A DNA stretch of 64,000 nucleotides from Nostoc sp. C052 (GCF_013393905.1 NZ_CP040272.1:2170001-2234000); one strand, 5' to 3'. Counted from the first letter of the stretch, positions 26,425-36,116 are shown. Program-made: numbers and translations. The notes: generated by a model from the sequence alone, not told the origin.

Positions 26425-28542
26425 TCAGAATATTTTACGCTCTTCTAAATGAGCAAGAATATCTGAGCGATCGCGCCACACAGGACGCAGTTTTTTGTTA
26501 GCTAACATTTGTAACTGGTCGCTAATGTGCGGCGAGCCGGGTTGAGTTGCATTACCATAACTGGTAAGTGCCATTGCTCGTACAGGGTTAGAAAATTCAA
26601 TTGCAGCCACATAGGAATCACCTGCAACGGCTTGGAACTGAGCGTTTGTTCCAGGAGCAGAATTTAGGACTCGAAAAATTCCCAAGCTGTCATCCCCACC
26701 ATTCGCAGGCAAATCCACATCACCCAATCGTAGCCGAAAAACCTGACCCCAAGGGACATCAAGCGCCCCGTAAGTCTTTTCTACCTCTGCTGCTACTGCT
26801 TGCAGAGTTGCAACTGCACTTTCAGGGTTAGCTAAACCATTGGGTGTAGTGCGTGGAGAATTTTCATTCCAAGGTTTACTAAAGGTTTTATCTAAGTCCA
26901 TCTGTTGTACCCAAAAGGCAAATAATACTGCCCCACGACTATCTGAATTGGCTTGCCGATCCCAGGCTTCTAAAACATTAGCAGCTTTTTGCCCCAAGTC
27001 CTGACCATACTTGCGTGCAGCCAGAATTAAATCATCCAAAATCCGATCGGCCAGTTCCATCCGGGTAGAGTGCTTGTATAGAACCATTTCATCAAATGAA
27101 ATTTTGTTATCCTCAGCCAGCATTCTTACAGAACGTTGGGAGCGGAAATCCATGAAACGAGGTGCTATGTAAGGCGGGTAATTATCTGCTTTAATGGCGG
27201 CGGGAAATGTCGTTGTCCAAGGTGGGTCATTTGTATTTTGTAACCAGCCGCTTTTAGGGTCAACTATGCGCGGTAAATCTTTGTAAGGATGAATTTTTGT
27301 CCACAAGGTTTTAGATGTATTTCCTGGGATTATGCCTTGCCAATATTTAAAATCACCAAAGGAGCGCACTGGAACTTGACCGTTGAATAGGTGCATAATA
27401 TGCCCTTCTCGATCCGCATACATCACTGTAAACATTGGCAATTGCAAGCGCTGGAGTGTCTTTTCAAACTGGGCAAGGTTTTTTGCTCGTGCCATATCCC
27501 ACCACTGCTGGAGTACACCTGGTCGGTCAAGACCTGCAACTCTCAGCGCCAGGATTTTACCATTTTTCTCGACTACCACAGGCCCGTGGATAGAACTTTT
27601 CACTACTAAGGGTTGCTCTTGTAAGGAGCCATCTTTCTGCTTCACTTTTAAGGAGATGGTTTTTGTCTGAAAGTTACGAACTTTGTCATCAAACCTGTAC
27701 CCATTACCTACCGGTGTGAGTTCGTAAACATCCCAACCATCATAAGTATTAACGGTGTGAGTCCAACCTAAGTTGTTGTTAAAGGCGATCGCTAATACGG
27801 GAATACCTACAAGTGTTGCCCCATACGCATCAATGCCTGGTGCGGTGATTTGAGCCTCATACCACAAAAATAAATCTGACCAAGGTAGATGTGGGTTTGC
27901 TAGCAACATAGCATTCCCATCGGCAGAATGACTTGGTGCGATCGCCCAACCATTAGATCCTGCTTGCAACTTTTCTTTGCTCAGACCTAATACTTGCTCA
28001 GGATTGACCACAAAGGTAAAGTTGAGTACTCGATGTAAGTGAGCCATGACATCTTCTGCCTTGACTGGTAGCACCACTTCAACATCATCGTCAATTAAGT
28101 TAGGATTTTGTTTTGCATAAGCATTGATCCCAGTAGCAAAAGCATCAAGATAACTACGAAAAGTTGGACTCTGTGTCTGGTACCAAGAACGAGCGCGTTC
28201 TGGTATTCCCGCAGTCTGTACCCAACGATCTGAATCTAGATATTTCTCTCCCCAATATTCAGCTGCGCGTCCCCGTGCTTGACCATAAAGACGCAAAAGT
28301 AAATCTCCATGACTTTGCATTTGTGCCCAACCAAAGGCATAAAATGCACTTTGGTCATCTTTTCCGTAAATATGCGGTACACCATAAGTATCCCATAATA
28401 TCTCTGTGGATTTTGTTGGTACAGCTATAGTGCGGCTTCCAATAAACAAAACCAATATCAAGCTGAGTATTAAAGGTAAAACACGTATTGGTTTTCGTTT
28501 GTAAACTCTAAGTAAACTATCAATTCTCACGAACACCACCAT
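26425..28542 (-). CDS. Penicillin acylase-family Ntn-hydrolase, exported (candidate lipopeptide deacylase)
   Basis: A 705-residue protein with a basic start and one hydrophobic segment (about 19-40) consistent with export. The self-cleavage and catalytic site is visible as AGSNGWAIAPS, with Gly195-Ser196 as the expected cut, so Ser196 would become the N-terminal nucleophile of the beta chain. Further family blocks are WDTYGVPHIYG near the start and VNTYDGWDVYEL. Family members cut amide bonds of acylated compounds: beta-lactams, acyl-homoserine lactones, or, for PvdQ, the fatty acyl chain of a siderophore precursor. It sits inside a siderophore-type transport locus beside a FAAL-primed synthetase. 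A tail-removing role is therefore attractive but inferred; AHL quenching or beta-lactam cleavage remain open. Confidence 0.9.
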   Translation of the reverse strand: MVVFVRIDSLLRVYKRKPIRVLPLILSLILVLFIGSRTIAVPTKSTEILWDTYGVPHIYGKDDQSAFYAFGWAQMQSHGDLLLRLYGQARGRAAEYWGEKYLDSDRWVQTAGIPERARSWYQTQSPTFRSYLDAFATGINAYAKQNPNLIDDDVEVVLPVKAEDVMAHLHRVLNFTFVVNPEQVLGLSKEKLQAGSNGWAIAPSHSADGNAMLLANPHLPWSDLFLWYEAQITAPGIDAYGATLVGIPVLAIAFNNNLGWTHTVNTYDGWDVYELTPVGNGYRFDDKVRNFQTKTISLKVKQKDGSLQEQPLVVKSSIHGPVVVEKNGKILALRVAGLDRPGVLQQWWDMARAKNLAQFEKTLQRLQLPMFTVMYADREGHIMHLFNGQVPVRSFGDFKYWQGIIPGNTSKTLWTKIHPYKDLPRIVDPKSGWLQNTNDPPWTTTFPAAIKADNYPPYIAPRFMDFRSQRSVRMLAEDNKISFDEMVLYKHSTRMELADRILDDLILAARKYGQDLGQKAANVLEAWDRQANSDSRGAVLFAFWVQQMDLDKTFSKPWNENSPRTTPNGLANPESAVATLQAVAAEVEKTYGALDVPWGQVFRLRLGDVDLPANGGDDSLGIFRVLNSAPGTNAQFQAVAGDSYVAAIEFSNPVRAMALTSYGNATQPGSPHISDQLQMLANKKLRPVWRDRSDILAHLEERKIF

Positions 28543-29102
28543 TTACAGATGTAACATCTGGGGATTGGGGACTGGGGATTGAAAAGAGGCAGAGGGAAAA
28601 ATTCTTGTCCCTTGCTCCCTGCTCCGAATTGCACTAAGTTAAGACACAGCCCTTGGACTGACTGGTTCCCAGCCTCAAGGCTGGGAACTGATTTTGAGAG
28701 GCTCCGCCTCCAGTGAACTCACCAGAGGCAGCAGCCCTCTGGGAATACATTCCCAGTCTAAAGACTGGGAACGAGGTGACACAAGCTTTTCGGCTTTTCT
28801 TAGTGTTATTCTTCCCTGTTCCCTTGCTTCCTCCCCAGTCGCCTCTTTGCACACAATTGACTTTGAGAAAGCAGATTTAAGTTAATCTAACAATACCACT
28901 TTGTTGAGAAAGTATATCAAAGTTGTAAGAGCATCCTTTATTCCTTTGAAAAATGGGGAAAGGGCTGTACGATCGTGTAATCTATATATTTATCAAGAAA
29001 GATTATCAATTTGGATGATTAAAAAGCTGTTAAATATTGAGAGTGCCCATTGAAAAAACAACTAACCAGTAGAGCGTAATATTTTCAAGTGACAGCAGGA
29101 TC
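28543..29102. other. Gap between acylase and permease genes: dispersed repeat plus probable divergent promoters
   Basis: The first part has GGGGATTGGGGACTGGGGAT-type short repeats (28559-28580) and then the full repeat described at 28632-28805. The last 250 bases are AT-rich and should carry the promoter of the permease operon. I could not identify a convincing -35/-10 pair or iron box. Confidence 0.4.
28632..28805. repeat. Full copy of the CACTAAG/CTTAGTG MITE-like repeat (inverted relative to the 36.9-kb copy)
   Basis: It is bounded by CACTAAG (28632-28638) and CTTAGTG (28799-28805). Inside are two strong hairpins, TTCCCAGCCT with AGGCTGGGAA and TTCCCAGTCT with AGACTGGGAA. Its reverse complement matches 36935-37107 along almost the whole length. 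Confidence 0.85.
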
Positions 29103-30134
29103 ATGATAAAAGCAACTACACTCTCACCGAGAGGATTGAAAAAGCCACAAATGTCAGCCTTATTTGGTCTGGTTGTGGGACTGTGTATGCTGCTAATTTG
29201 CTTGGTGTACAGTGTGACGCTAGGTGCAGCAGAAATACCTCTAGGTAAGATTTTGACATCTTTTATAGCCTTTGATGGTTCCTACGATCACTTAGTTATT
29301 CAGAGCGTGAGATTACCGCGATCGCTAATTGCTATTCTTGTAGGTTCAGCCCTTGCTGTATCAGGAGCATTAATGCAGGGTTTGACGCGAAACCCCTTAG
29401 CAGATCCAGGTATTTTGGGTATTGAGTCGGGAGCCGCTCTCTTTGTCGTTGTCGCAATTTTTGTTTTTGGCAGTTCATCCCTCAGTGTTTACGCCTTTGT
29501 CGCATTTCTGGGTGCAGGACTAACAGCGGTGTTAGTTTACCTCCTTGGTTCTCTAGGAAGAGGAGGAGCCACCCCACTGAATTTGACAGTAGCAGGAGCG
29601 GCGTTAACTGCTCTGATTTCTTCCTTCACCACCGGTATCCTCATTGTCAGTCAACAAACACTCGAAGAGGTGAGATTTTGGTTAGCTGGTTCCTTATCTG
29701 GTCGAGATTTTAATTTATTCTTACAACTACTACCTTTCGTCGGCATCGGATTAGTGTTAGCTTTTGCCCTTGGCAGACAAATTACCACTATGAGTTTAGG
29801 TGAAGATGTCGCTAAAGGCTTGGGTCAACGGACAGCTTTGATCAAAATATTTACCGCTATCAGCGTAGTTTTACTAGCAGGAAGTTCTGTAGCTCTTGCA
29901 GGGCCAATCGGCTTCATTGGTTTAGTCGTTCCCCATATAGTGAAATTTTATATTAAAGCCGATTATCGTTGGATATTACCTTATTGTGCAGTTCTGGGTG
30001 CTATTTTACTCTTGGTTGCAGATATTGCTGCCCGTGTATTGCTCAAACCACAGGAATTACCTGTAGGCGTAATGACATCAATAGTTGGCGCTCCTTTTTT
30101 TGTCTACCTAGCTAAGTCAAAGGTGAAAAAATGA
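29103..30134 (+). CDS. FecCD-family iron-siderophore ABC permease, first subunit
   Basis: A 343-residue polytopic membrane protein, the usual length, with about nine to ten hydrophobic segments. Family signatures are LPRSLIAILVGSALAVSGA, GLTRNPLADPGILGI and GPIGFIGLVVPHIVK. The second permease starts inside its stop codon (ATGA overlap), and an ATPase follows, so these three form one importer. The first 20 residues are basic and polar. It would pair with the binding protein at 24732-25700. Vitamin B12 or heme import uses the same family, but the neighbours point to a siderophore. Confidence 0.93.
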   Translation: MIKATTLSPRGLKKPQMSALFGLVVGLCMLLICLVYSVTLGAAEIPLGKILTSFIAFDGSYDHLVIQSVRLPRSLIAILVGSALAVSGALMQGLTRNPLADPGILGIESGAALFVVVAIFVFGSSSLSVYAFVAFLGAGLTAVLVYLLGSLGRGGATPLNLTVAGAALTALISSFTTGILIVSQQTLEEVRFWLAGSLSGRDFNLFLQLLPFVGIGLVLAFALGRQITTMSLGEDVAKGLGQRTALIKIFTAISVVLLAGSSVALAGPIGFIGLVVPHIVKFYIKADYRWILPYCAVLGAILLLVADIAARVLLKPQELPVGVMTSIVGAPFFVYLAKSKVKK

Positions 30135-31171
30135 GTTTTGATTGGCTAGTCATTCGTTCGCAGGTGATATCTTTCCGCATCGACCGACGTGTACCAGTCA
30201 TACTGTTATGTTTGGCAGTAGCGATTGTAGTGGCGATGGTGATGAATATAGGGCGGGGTGAATATCCAATCTCGCCTTTAAATATCGTGAAAACTATATT
30301 GGGTTTAAATACAGGAAACCCAGACCATCTATTCGTGATTCAGGATTTACGTCTACCCCGCACCCTTGTAGCTTTTATGGTGGGAGTGGCGCTAGCAATT
30401 TCTGGTACTATCTTCCAAGGACTGACACGCAATCCATTGGCTGACCCAGGTATTATCGGCATCAATGCTGGGGCGAGTCTGGCGGCAGTTGTAGTAATTG
30501 TATTATTTCCCTCAGCATCGGTTTATACCTTACCTATATCAGCCTTTGCTGGTGCTTTGCTAATGGCGATTTTAATTTACTCGCTGGCTTGGAATAACGG
30601 TAGTTCTCCGATTTTATTAATTTTAATGGGTGTTGGTTTATCTGCGATCGCTAGTGCCATAACCAGCTTGATGATTACCTTTGGCGAAATTTCTGACGTT
30701 AGTAATGCTTTAGTTTGGTTAGCTGGAAGCGTGTACAACCGGACTTGGGAGCAAGTCTTTTCCTTATTACCTTGGTTAATTGTTTTTGTCCCAATGGCTT
30801 TGACACTAGCAAGGCATTTGAACGCTTTAAATTTAGGAGATGATATCGCCAAAAGTTTAGGTAGTCGAGTGGAATGGCAACGTGGTTTACTCGTGCTGGT
30901 AGGTGTAGCCTTAGCAGGTGCAGGAGTCGCCACCGCCGGGAATATTGGTTTTATTGGATTAATCGCACCCCATGTAGGACGACAGTTAGTAGGTGCAACC
31001 CATGAAAGCTTGATTCCTACTTCTGCACTCTTGGGGGGAGTGATTGTTGTGATAGCAGACTTGCTAGGAAGAACGCTATTTGCACCAATCGAACTTCCTT
31101 GTGGCATTGTAACTGCTGCTATTGGCGCTCCTTATTTTCTTTATTTATTAATTCGTAACCGCAAAAAATAA
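30131..31171 (+). CDS. FecCD-family iron-siderophore ABC permease, second subunit
   Basis: A 346-residue polytopic protein related to the preceding permease, with LPRTLVAFMVGVALAISG, GLTRNPLADPGIIGINAGA and GNIGFIGLIAPHVGRQLVG. It overlaps the first permease gene by 4 bases, a sign of translational coupling, and ends 18 bases before the ATPase gene. The two would form the heterodimeric channel of a FecBCDE-type importer. The HIP1-like GCGATCGC site inside the gene is ordinary for this genome. Confidence 0.93.
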   Translation: MSFDWLVIRSQVISFRIDRRVPVILLCLAVAIVVAMVMNIGRGEYPISPLNIVKTILGLNTGNPDHLFVIQDLRLPRTLVAFMVGVALAISGTIFQGLTRNPLADPGIIGINAGASLAAVVVIVLFPSASVYTLPISAFAGALLMAILIYSLAWNNGSSPILLILMGVGLSAIASAITSLMITFGEISDVSNALVWLAGSVYNRTWEQVFSLLPWLIVFVPMALTLARHLNALNLGDDIAKSLGSRVEWQRGLLVLVGVALAGAGVATAGNIGFIGLIAPHVGRQLVGATHESLIPTSALLGGVIVVIADLLGRTLFAPIELPCGIVTAAIGAPYFLYLLIRNRKK

Positions 31172-31189
31172 AGCCGGGAAATTTCATCT

Positions 31190-31999
31190 ATGAAAGGACT
31201 CTCAACCAAAAATCTGTCTTTAGCTTATGATGGTGCGCTGATTATCCATGACCTAAATTTGGCAATCCCCACTGGACAAATTAGTGGTTTAGTTGGTGCT
31301 AATGGTTGTGGTAAATCAACGTTGTTAAGAGGTTTGGCAAGATTGCTTAAACCCCGTGGTGGTACAGTCTATCTTGATGGAACATCTATTTTTAATCTTT
31401 CAACTAAAGAAGTCGCACAGCAGTTAGGTATTTTGCCTCAAGGGCCAGTAGCACCAGAAGGATTAACCGTGCAAGATTTGGTAGCACAAGGACGTTATCC
31501 TTATCAAAATTGGTCGCAGCAGTGGTCAGCAAAAGATGAAAAAATCGTGCAGCAGGCACTAGAAATTACAGATTTGTTGAAATTGGCAGATAGGGCATTA
31601 GATACTTTGTCTGGTGGACAACGACAAAGAGCTTGGATTGCAATGGCGTTGGCACAAGATACAGATATTTTACTGTTAGACGAACCGACTACTTTTTTAG
31701 ATTTGGCACACCAGATAGAGATTTTGGATTTGTTGTATGAGTTGAACCAAAATCAAGGACGGACAATTGTGATGGTGCTGCATGATTTAAATCAAGCGTG
31801 TCGTTATGCTGATTACTTAGTTGCAGTCAAAGATGGTCGAATTTTTGCTGCTGGAGAACCAAAACTAGTGATGACTCAAGAAATGGTTCAAGAGGTTTTT
31901 GGTTTGGAGTGTCGGATTATTGCTGACCCAGTAATGGAGACACCGATGTGTGTACCGATAGGACGAAAGGGAAAAGTAAATGACAAACAAATTTCCTGA
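31190..31999 (+). CDS. FecE/FepC-type ABC transporter ATPase
   Basis: A 269-residue ATP-binding subunit with Walker A GANGCGKST (37-45), the signature LSGGQRQRAW, Walker B ILLLDEPT and a switch histidine in VLHDLNQACRYADY. Sequence and length match the iron-chelate importer ATPases. It closes the importer set (two permeases upstream) and is followed 69 bases later by an ABC exporter gene on the same strand, so the five transport genes may share a transcript. Confidence 0.94.
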   Translation: MKGLSTKNLSLAYDGALIIHDLNLAIPTGQISGLVGANGCGKSTLLRGLARLLKPRGGTVYLDGTSIFNLSTKEVAQQLGILPQGPVAPEGLTVQDLVAQGRYPYQNWSQQWSAKDEKIVQQALEITDLLKLADRALDTLSGGQRQRAWIAMALAQDTDILLLDEPTTFLDLAHQIEILDLLYELNQNQGRTIVMVLHDLNQACRYADYLVAVKDGRIFAAGEPKLVMTQEMVQEVFGLECRIIADPVMETPMCVPIGRKGKVNDKQIS

Positions 32000-32068
32000 A
32001 ATTCCTAATGCGATTTTTACTAGAAATATTGCTCTTATTAATCACCTCAGTACAAATAATAAACAGTC

Positions 32069-33880
32069 ATGACAATCACATCAGAATCTCCCATAGGATC
32101 TAAAAATCGTCGAAATCTCGCCTCTCCTTTACAACGCTTGCTCAACTATGGCAGTCAATATTACCTACAAATTTGGCAGGCAACATTATGTTCTATCATC
32201 AATACGATTTTAGACTTAGCACCGCCGTGGTTAGTTGGTATTGCGGTAGATATTCTCGTAGAGCAGCAAAATTCTGTATTTGCCAAGTTGGGCGTGAAAG
32301 ATGTATTTTGGCAATTCTTACTGCTTTCATTGATTACTATCATTGTTTGGATACTAGAATCAATCTCTGAGTACGCATATAGTAGACTTTGGCGTAATTT
32401 AGCCCAAAATATCCAGTATGACTTACGCTTGGATACCTACAATCATGTACAAAAATTAGATTCAGCTTACTTTGAAGAAAGTAGCACTGGCGGTTTGATG
32501 TCAATTTTAAATGATGATATCAATCAGCTAGAAGATTTATTGAATTTTGGAGCTAATCAAATTATCAATATCATCACTTCAATTATCATTTTAATTGGTG
32601 GTAGTTTTTTTATTTTACCTTTTTCTATAACCCTGGTAGCACTGTTGCCAATACCATTTATTGTTTGGGGATCTTTTACCTATCAAAAACTTTTGGAAGA
32701 TCGTTATGATGAGGTGCGGGAAAAAGTCGGCTTTCTGAACTCCCGACTAGCAAATAATATCAGTGGTATTACCACAATTAAAAGTTTTACTGCCGAAGAT
32801 TATGAAAGTGCTAGATTGGCAGCAGAAAGCGAAGCATATAGAAAAAGTAATACCAAAGCAATTAAACTTTCGGCTGCATTTAATCCTTTAATTAGAATGT
32901 TAGTTTTAGTAGGATTCACAACCTTACTATTTTGGGGAGGTATGGCAACATATACTGGTAAAATATCTATTGGTAGTTATAGTGTTTTACTCGTTTTAGT
33001 ACAAAGATTATTGTGGCCTTTCGTAGAATTAGGCGGAATATTTGACAACTATCAAAGGTCAATGGCTTCTATTAAGCGGATCATGAATTTATTAGATACT
33101 CCCATCAATATTGGAACTGGGGATGAAATTTTATCGGTTGACCGAGTACGTGGTGACATTGAATTTAAAAAAGTTGCTTTTGCTTATCAAGATAGAGATC
33201 CAGTAATTAAAAAACTATCCTTACATATACCCGCCGGAAAAACTATTGCGATTGTTGGTTCTACAGGTTCCGGTAAAAGCACTTTAGTTAAATTATTACT
33301 GCGATTGTATGATATTTCTGCGGGGACGATCGCAATTGATGGTATTAATATTCAAAAGTTAAATCTAGGTGATTTGCGTCGTAGTATTGGGTTGGTCAGC
33401 CAAGATGTATTCTTATTTCACGGTACGATTTCTGAAAATATCGCCTATGGTACTTTTAATGCTGCGGATGAAAAAATAATTGCAGCGGCAAAAATTGCCG
33501 AAGCTCATGATTTTATTCTGCGGCTACCTCAAGGTTATGAGACAATAGTTGGAGAAAGGGGTCAAAAATTATCTGGTGGACAACGCCAAAGAATTGCGAT
33601 CGCACGGGCTGTTTTAAAGAATCCGCCAATTTTGATTTTAGATGAAGCTACATCGGCGGTGGATAATGAGACTGAAGCTGCCATTCAGCGTTCTCTAGAA
33701 CGGATTACTGTTAATCGAACGACAATTGCGATCGCTCATCGTCTTTCTACTATTCGCAATGCTGATTGTATTTATGTAATGGAATATGGAGAATTAGTTG
33801 AGTCGGGAACACATGAAGAATTGTTGGATAAAAATGGCATTTATGCTGGCTTATGGAATGTGCAGTCAGGGATGAAATAA
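32069..33880 (+). CDS. ABCB-type ABC exporter, fused membrane and ATPase domains
   Basis: A 603-residue half-transporter. Residues 1-330 hold six membrane segments. The C-terminal ATPase has GSTGSGKST (Walker A), LSGGQRQRIAIARA and LILDEATSAVD, with switch histidine IAHRLST. Such proteins work as homodimers and export lipids, peptides or siderophores. Placement directly after the siderophore importer genes and near a lipo-NRPS suggests export of the cluster product, but lipid or multidrug export cannot be excluded from sequence alone. Confidence 0.93.
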   Translation: MTITSESPIGSKNRRNLASPLQRLLNYGSQYYLQIWQATLCSIINTILDLAPPWLVGIAVDILVEQQNSVFAKLGVKDVFWQFLLLSLITIIVWILESISEYAYSRLWRNLAQNIQYDLRLDTYNHVQKLDSAYFEESSTGGLMSILNDDINQLEDLLNFGANQIINIITSIIILIGGSFFILPFSITLVALLPIPFIVWGSFTYQKLLEDRYDEVREKVGFLNSRLANNISGITTIKSFTAEDYESARLAAESEAYRKSNTKAIKLSAAFNPLIRMLVLVGFTTLLFWGGMATYTGKISIGSYSVLLVLVQRLLWPFVELGGIFDNYQRSMASIKRIMNLLDTPINIGTGDEILSVDRVRGDIEFKKVAFAYQDRDPVIKKLSLHIPAGKTIAIVGSTGSGKSTLVKLLLRLYDISAGTIAIDGINIQKLNLGDLRRSIGLVSQDVFLFHGTISENIAYGTFNAADEKIIAAAKIAEAHDFILRLPQGYETIVGERGQKLSGGQRQRIAIARAVLKNPPILILDEATSAVDNETEAAIQRSLERITVNRTTIAIAHRLSTIRNADCIYVMEYGELVESGTHEELLDKNGIYAGLWNVQSGMK

Positions 33881-33968
33881 TTATCATGGGTTCCTGCTAC
33901 AAAATTCATAGCTACGAGATTCGTGCAAAAAATCTATCTACGGTAGGCGTACAGGAGAGTTCAAAACA

Positions 33969-34970
33969 ATGTCAAATTTATTATATTTTGTAATTGGTTT
34001 TCTTCTGTTTTTGGTGATTGGAATTGCGGCTTATCTCCTGACTGCCCGCAAGTATCAATCCTCAGCCACAGTCGCCAATTCCTACGATCAATGGACTCTT
34101 GACGGCATCGTAGAGTTTTATTGGGGGGAACACATTCACCTTGGTCACTACGGTTCGCCGCCACGACGAAAGGATTTTTTGGCTGCTAAATCTGATTTTG
34201 TCCATGAAATGGTTAAATGGGGTGGAATAGAAAAATTACCTCCTGGTACTACCGTCTTAGATGTTGGCTGTGGTATTGGTGGCAGCAGCCGGATTTTAGC
34301 GCGAGATTATGGGTTTGCGGTCACAGGGATTACCATTAGTCCACAGCAGGTAAAGCGTGCCCAAGAGTTAACTCCTAAAGGGCTAAACGTCCAGTTTGCG
34401 GTCGATGATGCGATGGCATTGTCTTTTCCAGATGCCAGTTTTGATGTGGTCTGGTCAATCGAAGCAGGCCCCCACATGCCAGATAAAACCGTTTTTGCTA
34501 GAGAATTAATGCGGGTGCTAAAGCCTGGTGGAGTCTTGGTTGTAGCTGACTGGAATCAGAGAGATGACCGCCAAAAACCTCTAAATTTCTGGGAAAAACC
34601 AGTAATGCAGCAACTTCTCGATCAGTGGTCTCATCCAGCTTTTTCCAGCATTGAAGGCTTTTCTGAGCTTTTGGCAGCGACTTCCTTAGTTGAGGGGGAG
34701 GTAATTACGGCTGACTGGACGGAACAAACGCTTCCTTCTTGGTTAGATTCTATCTGGCAAGGAGTGATTAGACCACAGGGATTGGTGCGTTTTGGTCTAT
34801 CTAGTTTCATTAAATCTCTGCGCGAGATGCCGACGTTTTTGCTGATGCGTTTGGCGTTCGGTACAGGACTGTGCCGATTTGGAATGTTCCGCGCTGTCCG
34901 GGCGAAGGGGAGTACAGAATTGATCGATAGAAACTTTACCAGCCAAACTCCCTCAAGCTTGGTTAGGTAG
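33969..34970 (+). CDS. MPBQ/MSBQ methyltransferase (plastoquinone and tocopherol pathway), Sll0418-like
   Basis: A 333-residue SAM-dependent methyltransferase with an N-terminal membrane helix (about 4-26) and motif I VLDVGCGIGGSSR. The stretch TARKYQSSATVANSYDQWT and the block GPHMPDKTVFARELMRVLKP match my memory of Synechocystis Sll0418, which methylates 2-methyl-6-phytyl- and 2-methyl-6-solanyl-benzoquinol at the membrane. It begins 88 bases after the exporter gene on the same strand. The function is house-keeping, so it probably marks the right border of the siderophore locus, although read-through is possible. Confidence 0.88.
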   Translation: MSNLLYFVIGFLLFLVIGIAAYLLTARKYQSSATVANSYDQWTLDGIVEFYWGEHIHLGHYGSPPRRKDFLAAKSDFVHEMVKWGGIEKLPPGTTVLDVGCGIGGSSRILARDYGFAVTGITISPQQVKRAQELTPKGLNVQFAVDDAMALSFPDASFDVVWSIEAGPHMPDKTVFARELMRVLKPGGVLVVADWNQRDDRQKPLNFWEKPVMQQLLDQWSHPAFSSIEGFSELLAATSLVEGEVITADWTEQTLPSWLDSIWQGVIRPQGLVRFGLSSFIKSLREMPTFLLMRLAFGTGLCRFGMFRAVRAKGSTELIDRNFTSQTPSSLVR

Positions 34971-35393
34971 CGGTCAATACTTCTCGGGTTTTACATTTTT
35001 AACTCGGAATCGGGTTTGGGGTAAAGGGTAAAGGTTAAAGGTTTTTTCTTTGCTTTTTCCCTTTTCCCCTTAACCATTCTGAACTGTATTGGTTGATATG
35101 GCGGGCAAGATGCCCACCCCACAAGAGTTAATTGGATATTTTTTTATTTGTCAGTGCCTAATGGCAAACTGACAGCAGTCTGTTGCGATCGCATTTAGTC
35201 AAATGTTAAAACCAAAATTGTATGAAATAATACAAATATTATCCTAATGGCACTGCGATCGCACACATTCAACCCTCTTCAAAATACATCACAACCACGT
35301 TAAGCTGAATTAGAGTAGCAATTTATTGCGCTTTTTAATATGAAAATCTCTGTTCTTGTCAAATTTTAATTTTTTCTGCTTGAGAAACCCGGA
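34971..35393. other. Gap before terC without a recognisable gene
   Basis: It contains a purine-rich stretch (35014-35050) facing a pyrimidine-rich stretch (35050-35075), a short hairpin GGGCAAGATGCCC near 35104, and two HIP1-type sites. The terC promoter should lie in the last 150 bases, but I cannot place it. Confidence 0.35.
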
Positions 35394-36116
35394 ATGCTAG
35401 ACCAAATTTTTGATTACCTCCACTTTCATTTCAGCGTTGAAGCCCCAATAGTTCTGCTGATCCTGGTATTTTTAGAGGCGGTGTTATCTGCCGATAATGC
35501 GATCGCTCTGGCTGCGATCGCTCAAGGGCTAGAAGACAAAGAACTTGAGCGTAAGGCCCTCAACTTTGGTTTAGTCGTTGCCTACGTGCTACGAATCACC
35601 TTGATTTTAACTGCTACTTGGGTACAACAATTCTGGCAATTTGAATTATTGGGTGCTGCTTACCTGCTGTGGTTGGTATTCCAGCACTTTAGCTCACAAC
35701 AAAGTGAAGACGATCATCATCACGGGCCGCGTTTTAATTCGTTGTTGCAAGCTATACCCGTGATTGCATTTACAGATTTGGCATTTTCTTTAGATAGCGT
35801 CACAACTGCGATCGCAGTTTCTCAAGAAAGGTGGCTAGTGCTAACAGGTGCAACAATTGGTATTATTGCCCTGCGATTCATGGCGGGATTATTTATCCGT
35901 TGGTTAGACGAATTTGAAAACCTAGAAGATGCAGGTTATGTAACTGTAGCTTTGGTGGGCTTACGCTTGTTGTTGAAAGTGGTGAACGATGCTTTAGTTC
36001 CACCAGAATGGATCATGATTCCTGCCATCTTCCTAATTTTAGGTTGGGGATTTTCCAAACGTGTTGCTGTTGATTTACCACAAGTAGAACCGGAAAAGAC
36101 CGAAGTTTCTAAGTAA
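35394..36116 (+). CDS. TerC-family integral membrane protein
   Basis: A 240-residue protein with about seven hydrophobic segments and the acidic TerC signatures FLEAVLSADNAIALAA (28-43) and FTDLAFSLDSVTTAIA. A histidine cluster (DDHHHGP near 107-113) lies in a loop and could bind metal. TerC relatives are linked to metal (often Mn) export or loading and, in plants, thylakoid assembly. The start ATG has a short GGA just before it. It converges with ndk; the gap holds only tandem repeats. Confidence 0.9.
   Translation: MLDQIFDYLHFHFSVEAPIVLLILVFLEAVLSADNAIALAAIAQGLEDKELERKALNFGLVVAYVLRITLILTATWVQQFWQFELLGAAYLLWLVFQHFSSQQSEDDHHHGPRFNSLLQAIPVIAFTDLAFSLDSVTTAIAVSQERWLVLTGATIGIIALRFMAGLFIRWLDEFENLEDAGYVTVALVGLRLLLKVVNDALVPPEWIMIPAIFLILGWGFSKRVAVDLPQVEPEKTEVSK

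Noticed and set aside
28960..29060. Possible Fur box upstream of the permease operon (GATTATCAATTTGGATGATT region)
   Set aside because: It matches the 19-bp Fur consensus too poorly by eye; a matrix scan would be needed to claim it.
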